Shown here piece after piece: positions 12,017 through 24,714 of a stretch of 64,000 nt of DNA. The notes beneath the pieces are model-generated. The model was not told the origin of the DNA, searched no databases, and saw nothing but the letters and a program-made list of their open reading frames with translations. Origin of the DNA: Sisyra terminalis (Eukaryota > Arthropoda > Insecta > Neuroptera > Sisyridae); the NCBI GenBank assembly GCA_958496175.1, contig OY292276.1, positions 58,603,080 to 58,667,079 of the forward strand. The letters run 5' to 3'. Within the stretch, counting starts at the first letter, position 1. Each line of letters opens with the position of its first letter. The translations under genes and the position numbers were made by a program.

Positions 12017-13174
12017 GAATGATTTCGTGATTGCCATACATTCGAGAAATCTCAGAAATTTGTTGTCATTGAGATGTGTACATGCCGATAAAACGCTTTG
12101 CTATATGTCGTTTTTTTCACCAGTTCTTCTCAGCTGCACTGAAAACAAAGAAATTTGTTCTCATCGTCGACAATCGCTAATTTGCGAACAAAAGTATTTT
12201 TTTTTCTTTTCGTTCAATTAAACTTGTCCAACTGGCCTGATTCGTGGCTGTGCATCGAAAAAAAAATCAACTCATATCATTTTTCATTCAATAAAGCCAT
12301 TTTTCCAAGTCACTATATTATGAACGACAGCCAAAACATGCATACTTACGTTTCTATGCAATTTGATGCGTCCTTAATGCACTTATCTGTCAGTTTCTTC
12401 GCCTTAATTGGGCTAATGTGTGATGCCATTCGATTTTTCCGACCATAAATCAAAACACTTCAAAAAAAATTCACCTTTATCTCAACAAAAAAATGCATCG
12501 GGATTAAAACATTTTAATTTCAAATGCATGTAATTCCAGTGGGCGCTAATCATTGAACTAGATTTTGAAATCTACATAGCCTCGGTTAGTATACTTATTA
12601 ATATAAAATGCTCGTGAATTAAATACTACAAAGTACAAGAGCTATGCAATTCTAACGGGAGTTAATTTTTTTGCTTTTGCTCTCTTTAATTTTCCTTCTC
12701 TCGACGTTTAATGATATCAACGAATGGAATCAGAGAAATAATCCGAGATAAACTCTCACAGGAACACTTTATTTACAATGTACAAGGAAAAAAATATAAT
12801 AAATAAACGACCAAGAAAGGTTAATCGAAGAATCACTCGATTCACATCTAATTTCCGTCCTTTTCAGCAAATTGAAGAAAAAAAAAACGTCCTAAGGTAA
12901 ATGACCTAATAATGGATATTTTGAGTTTGAAATTACCAAGCAGAAGGAGATTTGAACCAATGACGGCTAAAATTAGTTAATTTAAACAATTTTTTCAAGT
13001 AAAGCTTCCTAAAAAATTGGAAAGTATCAGAAGAAAAGATATCGTACGCTATTGGTTGTCAAATAAAGAGCAATTATTCATAGAACTATTCAGAACTAAG
13101 AAACAAGGATAGTTTAGAACAAATTTTCTTTCAACAATCTATAACCGTAATGATTTTATTGAGGTAAATAAAAA
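12017..13174. other. no gene seen; one GC-richer stretch
   Basis: 12017-12440 has overlapping short open frames on the plus strand and is less AT-rich than the neighbouring sequence, but I recognise no protein. 12440-13174 is AT-rich with no structure that I can name. Confidence 0.45.
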
Positions 13175-13390
13175 ATAGATGATAAAATTCGGATCTCAGC
13201 TTTAATTGAATTTAAATTGAAAATATTATATTTTTTTGTGAATCAAGAAGCCTGATGAAGTTACAATACGTAACGAAACGTAGCTAATTGAATAATAAAA
13301 ATATTAAATAAAAAAAAAACGATCTTAAACAATCTGAATTGTGTTCTTATTTAAAAAAATAAAAGCTGAGATCTGAATTTTATCATCTAT
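13175..13390. mobile_element. palindromic element F6b with hairpin motif
   Basis: Bounded by ATAGATGATAAAATTC and its complement GAATTTTATCATCTAT. Near 13251-13285 it contains CCTGATGAAG, a five-base stem GTTAC/GTAAC, then CGAAACG. The same plan is seen in an inverted copy at 22025-22185 and, with another stem, in all F3 elements. Confidence 0.75.
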
Positions 13391-15942
13391 TATAGTTTGA
13401 CTGAACTACCAAGATCAATTGGTTTTAATTGGCACTAAATCATTATCTCTAGCCTAATCAACTGTAAATTTAATCGATGGAGAAAAATTGGCATTAAAAG
13501 CAGGCGATTTGTACAGCATATCGTTAGTGTTAATTTTCCAAAAAACCAAAAAAAAAAGAAAAGATTTTCACAATTTTCCAGTGCACATTCTACCGTATGT
13601 TTTTTTTTTTTGGGTTCAGTGTCCAATCTAAAATTGAAATTGCGCTAAGTTCGAGCCAATTGTTGCCAGAGCACTAAATTTGTTCAATTTGTTGGCCGTT
13701 CCATTTGGCGTTTACTTACAAATTGTTCTCAAAAGTTGGACAGTTTTTGTGGCACGACTTTGTCTTGTTAAAATATGAATTGTTAAATCCATTGTCCTGA
13801 TTGGGGGACAGATCCAGCATTAGATCATTGTCTTCGTCCTTTTCGGCCGTTTCATTCGAACTAGTCGAAAACTTGGTATTAAACAAGTTTAATAAATCTT
13901 TGCACTTTGCCTAAAGTGCACATCAAAAAATTCAAATCGTCTTCTTAAGGTAGAGAAATAAAGGATGATTGCTTGCTTTTAGAATAATTTTGGAATAAAA
14001 TTCAGCCGTAAAAAACGGTAGACTCAATTTCACGATAACTAGACTTATTTTGAAACAAATAACATTCATTTTTTGGTCTCAGAAAATGGATACTATTCTT
14101 TGGCACTGTTAAGGGAAGTTTTCAATTTTTTTTTGTCGGTTCTGGTTCTTTATTAAAAATACTTATTTCCGGTCGGTTTATCTACTAAAATTGCTAATGC
14201 AAATTCAAAAAAAAAAAAACATGTAAAGTTCAGAAGAGCCTTCGAGTGAAACTCGTTAATAAGGATAAGTGCAATTGCTTGCATAAAATCACATCACTGA
14301 AACGTCCATACAATAATAAATGCACTTTGACGTTTTTTTTCTGCCGCTGCATATAAAATAAAGCCATTTACGCATACTATCATTATGCTCGGTCCAGACT
14401 TAATAATATATATAATTTATAATGTTTTCCCAGCACAAAAAATTTATGTCGATTAAAGACAAATCTAGAAACAGAAACGGCAATAAAGGGCGTCGTGGGC
14501 ATAAAGGCGAGAGAAAAAACGACCCCTCGAGTATTAAAAATTTACGACCACTTTGTATAAAGGTATACATATAATACGAATGTTGGTATATGTAAAATTG
14601 GTACAGAGAATAATGGAAAAAATAATAGAAATTGAAGGGAATCTCGTTATATCGGCAACAGGTTGCATGGGGATTTGTTGATTTTTTACGCTATATGAGG
14701 CTTTTGCTCTTTGACGCGTTTTTTCTTCCATTATGTTTATAAGGCGTTGCAATTATCTTTATTTTCAAATTGATCGTGAAGAATAAATTATGGTTATCGT
14801 GATAGTATTAAAGATGTTTTCGATGTCAAGAATAAGAAGCTTATTTTTTCTTCAGAAAAAAAAACATTAAATTGGATTTAAATCTAAAGGTATCAAGTCA
14901 GAGATCTATTATTGATAAAAAAATAAAAAATTATTGATTTTTGTCCTTTTATACTCTTGGAAGTCCAATGATATATATTATATATATTAGAGATGGAACA
15001 CTTGGAAAACCCAAAAATTTTGGCGGAACACGGAGCTTATTTTTTTGGTAGAATAATTCATAATAGTAGAGATAATAGTAGATAATAATAATGGTATTGT
15101 AGAAATATCATTTATTTAATTAACTTAAAAATACAAATAAATAAAACTTCTTACCATTATGATGATTTTGGGATCTTAAATTATATATTATTTATATTAC
15201 TGTCAGTAAAAAATATTGGCACTTGTTAAAAACTTTTATTGCTGTATCCAACTTCTAGGCAAGAGTGGATAATAAGGCGGGCAAGCAGGGCGACAACCCG
15301 GGGCAGTGAATCAAAAAAAAATTTTTTTTGCTATTTTTTATTCAATTTGTAGCAAATTTGTATATTGCTATATAAAAGGACGTCAAAATTTCTTTTGCCC
15401 GGTGCGGTAAAAACCCTAGAACCGATCCTACTTCAAGGTACTAAAAATTTTCTCCTGCCTTTGACCACAATAAAGTTTAACTATCCCTCATCTTTCATTA
15501 TAAAATGGAATATATTCAATTTTCCAAATTACCTCCAAATTTTTGTGAAATATCTTTTTACAAGAATGTTAAGAGAAAAAGAAAAAGTACTTAAATAAGT
15601 AACATCAAAAGAAAACTTGAAGTTGGAAAGTTTTAGAACTAAAGATCTAATAAAAATTGAATGTAATATCCCAAAGAGTTGGTAGGATAAATTAAAAAAG
15701 AGCAAAAGAAAAACGGCATATTAATGAAGAAATATGGAAAGATTACAAGTACAAATGGTGAATTGAGAGATAAATACCTATAAAAGCTCAAAAGTAATAC
15801 ATAATACTTTTTCTTTATTTTTAAGTTGGGGTTTTCAGGATGAATTTGGTTGACCCTCAAGGTTTATTGTGCTTACTGATTCCCTATTTCACCTAATTAA
15901 AGCCAAGATAGCTGGTCGAACCTAAGCAATCGGCATACTTTA
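13391..15942. other. no gene seen; unique sequence with possible regulatory islands
   Basis: 13640-13900 and 14230-14760 are GC-richer islands with TAAT/CATAAA words and no convincing reading frame. A 'gcaagcagggcgacaacccg' stretch near 15282 looks like a transposon remnant, but I cannot assign it. 15360-15900 holds only short unrelated open frames. Confidence 0.45.
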
Positions 15943-16891
15943 TCTATTATTATAAAGAGGAAAGATTTGATTGTTTGTTTGCTTTGAATAGGCTCCGAAA
16001 CTACTTGACCGATTTGAAAAATTCTTTCACTGTTGGGAAGCTACACTATTTCCGGTGAACATAGGCTATATTAAATTTTCAAAAAAATTAGGGATCCATA
16101 CTAAAACTCCAATAATGTAACCCAAGGCCTGAAAAAATTACAAAAAAACATTCTTTTATCGCGTGCGCTGCGAAAACTATTGGTTATAGAACAAAATAAT
16201 GTTGTACGATTTTGCAGAACATATCATTATCTACAAAAAATAGAGCGACAGCATATGTCTAACTATTATAGTTATGTCACAATAAGTGTTTTTTCATTTT
16301 AAAAAATATATATCATATAAATGCCACCGTTATAAAAGCTCTTTTATTTATATTTTGGGACTAATCCTTATCAAAATAAATTACTTCATACTTAAGTTTG
16401 CTTCAATACCATTATATAACCTTTGAGTTATTCAATTTGAACATTCCATTCGAAAGATATCACAAGTTTAAAAATGTAAGTTATTTGAAAAATGTCGCAT
16501 GGTCACCGCATTTTACTTATAATTAAGACCAACTTTATTGAACTTGGCGATATTTTTTATTTATGTAAAGATTCTGATTGATTTACAGATTATTTGGTCT
16601 ACGGTAGGTATACCTTCCGTAGCTATACGCAACAGGCATACTCTTTTTAGATATTTATAAATATTTTTTGAAAATTAATTGATTATTACATAGAACAATT
16701 TTATTCTTTGCAACAGTTTGTTAAATGTGTCTTTTTAAAGTTGACAAAATAGTGTTTTCAGGTATGATTATGTTTTTCGTAAAAGAAATAAGAAAAATAA
16801 AAATTTTCATATACCACTAATAATGGCAAATTTGAAAAGAAAACATAATCTATACATACGTTACGCAGACGAAATTGCGGGGATCAACTAG
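15943..16891 (+). mobile_element. non-autonomous Helitron-type element
   Basis: Starts TCTATTATTATAAAGAGGAA after a host A and ends in CTAG before a host T. The subterminal text includes 'ataggctccgaaactacttg' and 'cgttacgcag', phrases I know from insect Helitron-like repeats. This matches Helitron structure (5' TC, 3' CTRR, insertion between A and T, no target duplication). No Rep/helicase coding is present. Confidence 0.7.
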
Positions 16892-19725
16892 TGTACTATA
16901 ATATGTTTCTTAATTATTTCGGTTTCAGGGTTTGTATTCGCTAGTTTCTTATATCTCCATTCATTCAAAGAGTAGTATTCCCACAAATCTGCATCTGAGA
17001 TCCACCCACAGTTAATCCCAATATATGCAATTTTTTTTTATAAACTTCTTTGGTTTTCTAGTTAAATCAAGTATTTCAGTCGTTTGATTCGACAATGGAT
17101 ATAATATCTTTAAAAATTAAACATTCAGGATGAATAGAACATCTAAAAATATTCGAGGATTAAAATCCAAAGAACAAAACGTTAAATAATTGTTAAAATA
17201 TCTAACTTAAAAATTTGTGATTTTTGGGAAGAGCAAACTTTGAAACTTTTGCCAAATCCTGAACCGAAAATCAATGTTTTTATTCTGCAAATCTTTAGCA
17301 AAAATTTAAACAAATTTGATAACTCATAACTCAAAAAACTATGCTTAACAAAATATGTTTCTTACTTATAAACTTTTGAGCTTTCGATTTGATTGTTGGA
17401 GTTGTATTCATATTTAATGGCAACACAACCTTTTAAATTGAATGTTAAATATTTAAATTTCATTCAAAGTAAATATTCTATTGAAATTCTTCGTAGGCGA
17501 TCAAAGTTTGTACCTCAAAGGTAAAATGCTAATTACCTATTGTCACAAATAATTTGAGTTTCGATGTTATCAGTTAATGTTACAACTTAATTATTATCAA
17601 AGCGCTTAAGTTGTTATTATTTCATAATCAAATCAACATAAAAACCTCATTCATTTACATTTTAATGAAGCAAAGAAGTTGTCTGTTTATTTTTCAAACT
17701 GGTTTCGATAAAAAGAAATACTTTCGCTCTTCGGTAAAAAAAATAAAAACACTCCGTACGAGGAAAGTAAGTTCATTTAAGTCGTCCGAACATATGGGGA
17801 AAAAAATTGTTGCTTCCGGCCAATTTTGGGACTAATTTTTTGTCTTGTAAATAGTTCTTGGAAGTTGGTTAGCGTATGAATTGATTTGTGTTAGTTTTGA
17901 GCGGCGGCGGCGGCAAGAGTGATCTATTTTTCGTAGAAGAATAATGGAGGGCGGAGAGCTGTGAAAGAAACTTTTTTTTTTCTGTTGGTTTTGTTGAGAA
18001 AATTACGTGCGGACAAGTAAATGAATCGACGATTATTATCGTAATATGTTAGAGAGCAAGGACGTGAATGTCAAGTATTCTTAAGAATTCCTCGTGATGA
18101 CATGATCTTTTTGTCGTTTATACAATGTGAGAATTTCGTTACGGAACCATCATGCGTGCACGTCAAATCTTTGTGACAATTTTTCCGAAAAAAAAAAAGA
18201 AAAATCTTTTCAAGTTGATCTCGAGGATTATGTAGTGATATCTTCATCAGTTCGATTGAGGTTTTTGTTTGTTTAGTTGGCAGCATCGTTTGCGATTGTT
18301 GTATGGGAAATTTTGTGGTCGAATCAAGATGCCGTTATGCTTGAGGTTTCGATACAAATTAAATGCGGCTTGGATGCCTCATGATTTTATGGTTCAATCA
18401 TCGTTAACATAGTTATACGTTTTGTGATAAAGATGCAATGTTGCTGGGGTGCCATAAAAATTCGTCTTAAATTAACCGACATTGCATCTGTCTATTGGCC
18501 ATGGAGGCTGTGTGCTCCAATTGTGGCCTATTTATCTAATTTTTCTTTCGATTTCATGAGAATTGGTTCTCGAAAGAAATTGCTGTTGATGAAATAGATT
18601 ACTTATTAGAAATTTTTCGTTTTATTTTTGGATTTAATTTTTGACGAGGTATCATCTTACGTATGAAATATGAAAAATCAACAGCTTATTTTTCCACGAT
18701 TTGCCTAAAAGTTTATCATCTCATAGATCAAATCTTTTATATTAGATGCTTAACTTTTCTATTGTTAGTATAGATTTCTATAATACATATAAAAAGTTTG
18801 GTAAACCCTGCTGTATATAATGGAACCTACATAATGGTTTTATAAAGCTTTCTTTTTCTAACTTTTATATAGCATCATTTTCAATGCTCCTTAATATAAT
18901 CAAACTTTTTCGAATTGTACCCAAACTTGGTAAAGACCACCTAAAACAGCAATAAAAGACAATTTTTCAACTTTTAAACTTCCTGTTTCAACACCCTCTG
19001 TCCCGAGTGGGAACATTTAAGAACGGTAATTTTAAAGCATTGAAAAATTAAAAAAAAATTACCGAAGATATATCCATCTTAAAGATGAAACTTGATAGTT
19101 AAACTAAGATAGTTTTTGAGTATATAAAACTTATTTACACATTGAACCCCTTTCCTATAGCATACAGTTCTGAAAATACATATTTTATTGGCTCGTAATT
19201 TTAAGGGATCTTAGTCAATCGTTGAATATTAAGAGCTGAAACTTTCAATGATCAAAGATCTATATTATAAAAAATCTAATCTCCTCAATTGGCTTTATAA
19301 AAATTTTATCCTGTAGGCTGTCGTAATGCTAATTTATGCATATCTACTGGAAGAAAAAACCATTAAACTTACCAAATATTTAGTTCTTAATTTGAAGCCC
19401 TTAACCCTCGAAAAATTATTTTATTATTTAAACTTTAAAAGATCTAAAAATCATTGGAAAGAACCAATATTATCAATAGTTTATCTTGCATACTTTTCGA
19501 TATTACAAACAAGCAAATAAATGATACTATTACTATGTTCTCCTATGAATATCCTATGAATATCAGAATGATTTTTTAAACTTTTAAAAGTAAAATTAAG
19601 ACCTTAATATCCTCTAAATTTCATTAAGCTTAAAGTATGAGATTTGTTTAAAAACTTTTTTAAAAATTGCAATCATCATTTTTTTTTTTGCAAAATAAAA
19701 CATAGATTTGATATCTTCTTTATCT
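16892..19725. other. no gene seen; GC-richer island around 17,750-18,560
   Basis: Mostly AT-rich unique sequence. The 17,750-18,560 island includes a short 'gcggcggcggcggc' run at about 17,903 and fits a regulatory element or a non-coding 5' exon. I found no reading frame to support a protein. 18,560-19,700 is AT-rich without recognisable features. Confidence 0.45.
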
Positions 19726-20162
19726 CAAAATAAGATTTTTTTCGCTGACTTTGAACAGTTATACTGTGTATACAATATATAGGATATATTGCGGTCGATT
19801 TATGTAGTATAATTTAAAAAAATAATATATAAAAATCATACGATAAACATAAATTTGAACAGAAGTTCAAATAAAAATATTCGTGACGTATTGCCCAGAT
19901 ACGTATTTCGATTGCCAAGCAATCTTCCTCAGTGGTCATCACGTAGTTTAGAGTGTTAGTTACAGGATGATCCAAACTACTTGATGACCACTGAGGAAGA
20001 TTGCTTGGCAATCGAAATTCGTATCTGGGCAATACGTCACGAATATTTTTGTTTGAACTTCTGTTAAAACTCATGTTTATGGTAAGATTTTTTTTATATA
20101 TTATTATATTAAATTGTACTACATAAATTGGACCGCAATATATCCTATATATTGTATACGCG
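19726..20162. mobile_element. palindromic element F3c with 11-bp target duplication
   Basis: Flanked by CTTCTTTATCT at 19715-19725 and 20163-20173. The tail CAAAATAAGATTTTTTTCGC is on the left, followed by a palindrome whose arms carry 'gattgccaagcaatctt' and 'aagattgcttggcaatc', ending in ATATATTGTATACGCG. The perfect 11-bp flanking repeat defines both ends. Confidence 0.85.
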
Positions 20163-20173
20163 CTTCTTTATCT

Positions 20174-22024
20174 CTTTTACTTGTTGAGAAATTTGAGTAG
20201 GTATGATAATATAATGAAATAATTTATTTCTGAACACATCCCTGTCAACACTACGAAAGACTGTGACAAACTACCTCAGTACCTACCTTATAAATGAGAA
20301 ATTATTTATGTTTCAAATTTTTGCTTATTTCCACACCTAAGTAAAAGATTTTTTTTTCCTTTTTTAAATATATATAAAATCGCGATTTCTGATTTGCTTA
20401 TTACAAAAATTATCTTCGTAATTATTTTTGTATCTATTGTAAAAAGCGATAAGAAAGTAAATTTCGAGAAAATCACGTAAATGCAATGGGTTCAAAAGTG
20501 AATTATTTTTATCATATCTTATTATTATATTAACTAAACTAAATGAACAAATTAACAGTTTTATTGTAATAAAAAAAAGGATGGTATCAATAATTGACTA
20601 TGATTTTTGTTGAAAATTATTGTAGTTGATGTAATAAAAAAGCTTTTCTTGCTTTTTTTTAGAGGAAAATTGGTATTTTTCGGTAACAAATTCAAAGATC
20701 AAATGTTAGGTATGTTTTTTTCCCCGTCGAAAATTGTTCGTTTTTGCACAAAAGTTTTCTTTGAGCATTTCGTTTTAGAAATCTCGAGTCCAATCATCCG
20801 AGAATTCATGTTTTATAAATAGATTTAATTGCTCATACAATTCCTACTAACGACAACAATAATTTAGACTTGGATCGTCCAATTCTTCGTAAATCAAATC
20901 ACATAATCGACGCACAATAATTTTAAACTCATCATATGACGGCTAAATGAACTCGGAACAACCATTACAACATTCTGTTGGGTACTAGATTTTTTTTTTT
21001 TTCGTTTTTTTAGGACATGAGGTCGGCTGAATTAATTTCACATGTCCAACACGTAAATGATAACTTTGTAATAATAAGTTCGATTAGAAATAAATCAATA
21101 GGAAAACAATGTTGTGTTCGAATTAAATTCTTAAACGTCGATCAAATACTAATGAAAAAATCGAAACTTTACATTGCAACTTTGCATACAATGGTCGAAG
21201 ACATATCTATCTGGTATGGAAATGAACCGCCCATTTGTCTGCTCAGATTTTTCCGCATATTAAACAAGTCAGTTGAAAGAGTTAACGTTGAAATTTACTT
21301 GGAATTTTTTCACAACAAATAAACGAAAAAAAAAACGGCAAAATTGAATTTAATCGAACAACGCAAATATACAATCACATTAATTTCACAATTTTCATGC
21401 TCGTGAAAATTGAATTCATCTTCTCTCGAATCTGTGACTTTTGATTAGTCATGGAATCCATTCCGGATATTAAAGACGAATATAAAAATGCCATTAAGTG
21501 CTTCATTACAAACGAATTGTATTGACTTGGTGAAAAACGTTACGCGAACGATACACGTTATGGGACCTTCCAATACGAATACAAACCGGGACATTATTAT
21601 TATATGAGAAATTAGTTTCAAATTCAATCTGGGGGTATTCAAATTTTCGAGAGATGATGCAAAAGATCAGTCAACCGATAGATTAATGAATTAAGAAAAG
21701 AAAAAAAAACACAGTCTCTGTTTATGTTCATGTAACAACATCAACATCAAAATCGTTTTCTTGGAAAAAAATAAATAAATCATACTTGAAACTAATCAAA
21801 TCGACAATTATTCGTTCAGGCATTAACGGAGTTGAGTTTCCTGAAGAATTGCGATCGATTCGGACATTTACAAGAAATATCAATGAGTGGAGATTCCGAC
21901 TTATTCTAACAAAAATTCAATATAAACTTATTGTATAGAAAAGAGATAATCTTGTGTGGTCATTTATAAGAGAAGTAAATGTTTTGATGTAACAATAAAG
22001 CACAGAAATTGAGTTATTCTATAT
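20174..22024. other. no recognised gene; one ATG-started open frame of 101 codons
   Basis: The frame 21017-21322 (+) starts with ATG and is preceded by a long T-run ending in 'tttttttag', which looks like a splice acceptor. Its translation has no motif that I recognise, no signal peptide and no partner exon. I leave it as a candidate only. The surrounding 20,820-21,640 is unique and less AT-rich. Confidence 0.35.
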
Positions 22025-22185
22025 AGATGATAAAAATCAGATCTCAGCTTTAAAATTTTTTAAATAAGAAGAAAATTCAGGTTGTTTAAGATCTTTAATT
22101 TTTTAATATTTTATTATTTCAAAAAGCAACGTTTCGTTACGTAATCGTAACTTCCTCAGGCTTCTAGATTTACAAAATTAAAAAT
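22025..22185. mobile_element. F6c arm (inverted relative to F6b)
   Basis: Contains 'gatgataaaaatcagatctc' at one end and, on the minus strand, CCTGAGGAAG + GTTACG/CGTAAC stem + CGAAACG. Compared with F6b the UGAUGA-like part is UGAGGA. It lies directly before F2a. Confidence 0.7.
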
Positions 22186-22198
22186 ATTTAATTTTATA

Positions 22199-22535
22199 GA
22201 CTGATTAAAAAAAAATGATAATTTTTTTTTCTGAATTATATCGAAAATATTGTTGGGAATGACAAAAAGAAAATCCTGTGAAGTTTAAGCTCTTAAAATT
22301 AATATTAAGAGGTGCCGCATCGCAAATTTCGATTTTCCATTTAAATAACATAGGAACAATATTCTCTTGCACTTTGGAATTTTATAGCTCACGTTGGTGA
22401 CAATATTTCGGAATGACCAAGGTATATTCTTGTAGAAAATTGAACGATCTACAAAAAAGGTCTCCGTACAAGTTTTTGATATATTTATTCCTTCAAAAGT
22501 TATTCGAGGTCAAAGTTGAACTAAAGAGAAATTAT
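22199..22535. mobile_element. F2a, left arm of foldback element
   Basis: Begins GACTGATTAAAAAAAAATGA after TA and continues through 'aatattaagaggtgccgcat' and 'gaacgatctacaaaaaaggt'. The right arm is missing: the sequence switches to an F3 half-element at about 22,538. Confidence 0.75.
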
Positions 22536-22537
22536 CA

Positions 22538-22690
22538 CTGAAGAAGATTGCTTGTCAATCGAAATACGTATCTGGGCAATACGTCAGTTATTCATTTGTT
22601 TGAGCTTTTGTTTAAGGTTATGTTTATAGTTAACTTTTGGAAATTATATTACATAAATAGGACCACAATATCTTTTATATATTGTATAAA
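22538..22690. mobile_element. F3 half-element
   Basis: One arm only: 'aagattgcttgtcaatcgaa' through to 'atatattgtataaa'. It is fused to the broken end of F2a on the left and abuts F3d on the right. Confidence 0.7.
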
Positions 22691-22702
22691 CATCATTGTG
22701 TT

Positions 22703-23153
22703 TAATCAAAATAAGTTTTTTCGCTGACTGACCAATTATACTGTGTATACAATATATAGCATATATTGCGACCTAATTTATGTAGTATAACCTGATATAA
22801 TAATATATAAAAATCAAACCATAAACATAAATTTGAACATAAACATAAGTTCAAACCAAAATATTCGTGACGTATTTGCCCAGATACGTATTTCGATTGC
22901 CAAGCAATCTTCTTCAGTGGCCATCAAATAGTTTGGATCACTCCGTAACTGCTTTGTGATGATTCACAAGTAGTGATGAATAACCACTGAGGAAGATTGC
23001 TTGGCAATCGAAATACGTATCTGGGCAAATACGTAACGAATATTTTGGTTTGAACTTCTGTTCAAATTTATGTTTATGGTATGATTTTATATATTATTAT
23101 ATCAGATTATACTACATAAATTAGACCGCAATATATCCTATATATTGTATACA
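22703..23153. mobile_element. palindromic element F3d
   Basis: Tail CAAAATAAGTTTTTTCGCTG on the left, palindromic body with 'gattgccaagcaatcttctt' and 'aagattgcttggcaatcg', end ATATATTGTATACA. It is flanked by CATCATTGTGTT (left) and CATTATTGTGTT (right), which may be a 12-bp target duplication. However, the neighbouring half-element ends in similar text, so tandem duplication is an alternative. Confidence 0.7.
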
Positions 23154-23902
23154 CATTATTGTGTTATTTCATACAGTCAATTGTAAGGAAAAACCCGCCA
23201 ACGATTGGAGAATGATTCAGGAAAAATGGGACACATTTTCCTTTTATTAAACATTAGAAAATAAATGCCATGTGGTAATAACCAATCAAATATAATTTTA
23301 GTTACATCTACTCTGTCGCGGAATTTCAGTGTCAAAGATTACCGAAAGTATCGATGAAATATTGATGAAGTTATGTTACCATAGTATAGCCGAAGAACTA
23401 AAAATCAATTTAAATCATATATCTACTGTTGACTTCAAGAAAATGCTTGTTATTCGAATACACTAGCATTAATATTTCCCATATTTCCCTCTGCAAATCC
23501 TTGACCAAAACAAAACTTTTTCTTTAAATTGGTGACAGACCATAAATAGATCCCAGTTAAAAATATCGATCGAAAATTTAATGGTTTTAAAGCCGATTAA
23601 GTCCCCTAATGATAGCCAAACACGAATTAATAGTCTACAGGATTTTACTATGTTAATGAAAGGACTCAAAGGAAATCTTCTATCACAATTTCTTATTCGG
23701 TAGTCAAAAACTTATTTCAGACCTCTTTAACTCCAAAATTAGACCAATTGTAATTAACAATTGATCATCAAAGGTCAGAATTGAACAACAAAAAAAGTGT
23801 AGTTTCACTAGGACAACCCCAAATTTCACATAATTTCGATGACCTGTCAAAAGTTTCAGCATTTTAATTGGTAGATCAAAGAGTTGATCCTCAGGTCAAT
23901 TG
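23154..23902. other. no gene seen
   Basis: Unique AT-rich sequence with only short unrelated open frames. Confidence 0.5.
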
Positions 23903-24714
23903 GTAGTTCCATTCAACTTTGAATTTGGCATGAAGCGATTGTCATTGTTTTTTTGCCCCTGGCAATCACTCTTGATCGTGGAAAAACTAATTTTGTAAAA
24001 GATTTTTTTTTGGTGAAAACTTGACATCTAAGTTTTTCACCAAAAAATAAAAGTATTGAAAAATATTCACATTTCTGCAACTGGTTATTATTCTGAAAAA
24101 ATACCTGAAATACAATTTTTACGACGTACATTCTTAAAAATCATTTAAATTCTTAAAAATTTTCGGTACTAAAGTGTAGTTCCATTCAACTTTGAATTTG
24201 GCATCAAGCGATTGTCATTTTTTTTTGCCCCTGGCAAACGCTCTTGATCACAGAAAGATAAATTTTTAAAATAAATTTTTTAGGTGAAAACTTGACATCT
24301 AAGTTTTTCACCAAGAAAGAAAAGTATTAAAAAATATTCAAATTTTAGCAACTGGTTATTGTTATGAAAAATAACCTGAAATACCATTTTTACGACGTAC
24401 ATTCTTAAAAATCATTTAAATTCTTAAAAATTTTCGGTACTAAAGTGTAGTTCCATTCAACTTTGAATTTGGCATCAAGCGATTATTACTTTTTTGCCCC
24501 TGGCAAACGCTCTTGATCACAGAAAGATAAATTTTAAAAGAAATTTTTTAGGTGAAAACTTGACATCTAAGTTTTTCACCAAAAAATAAAAGTATTGAAA
24601 AATATTCACATTTCTGCAACTGGTTATTATTATAAAAAATTACCTGAAATACCATTTTTACGACGTACATTCTTAAAAATCATTGAAATTCTTAAAAATT
24701 TTCGGTACTAAAGT
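23903..24714. repeat. tandem triplication, unit about 271 bp
   Basis: Three head-to-tail copies beginning near 23903, 24175 and 24446, each starting 'tagttccattcaactttgaa' and ending 'aaaattttcggtactaaag'. Each unit holds a small hairpin, GGTGAAAACTT-gacatct-AAGTTTTTCACC. The copies differ by few substitutions and short T-run changes, so the amplification is fairly recent. Confidence 0.9.

Noticed and set aside
24175..24714. Regular repeats considered as a CRISPR-like array
   Set aside because: Units of about 271 bp have no short repeat/spacer structure, and the sequence is eukaryotic.
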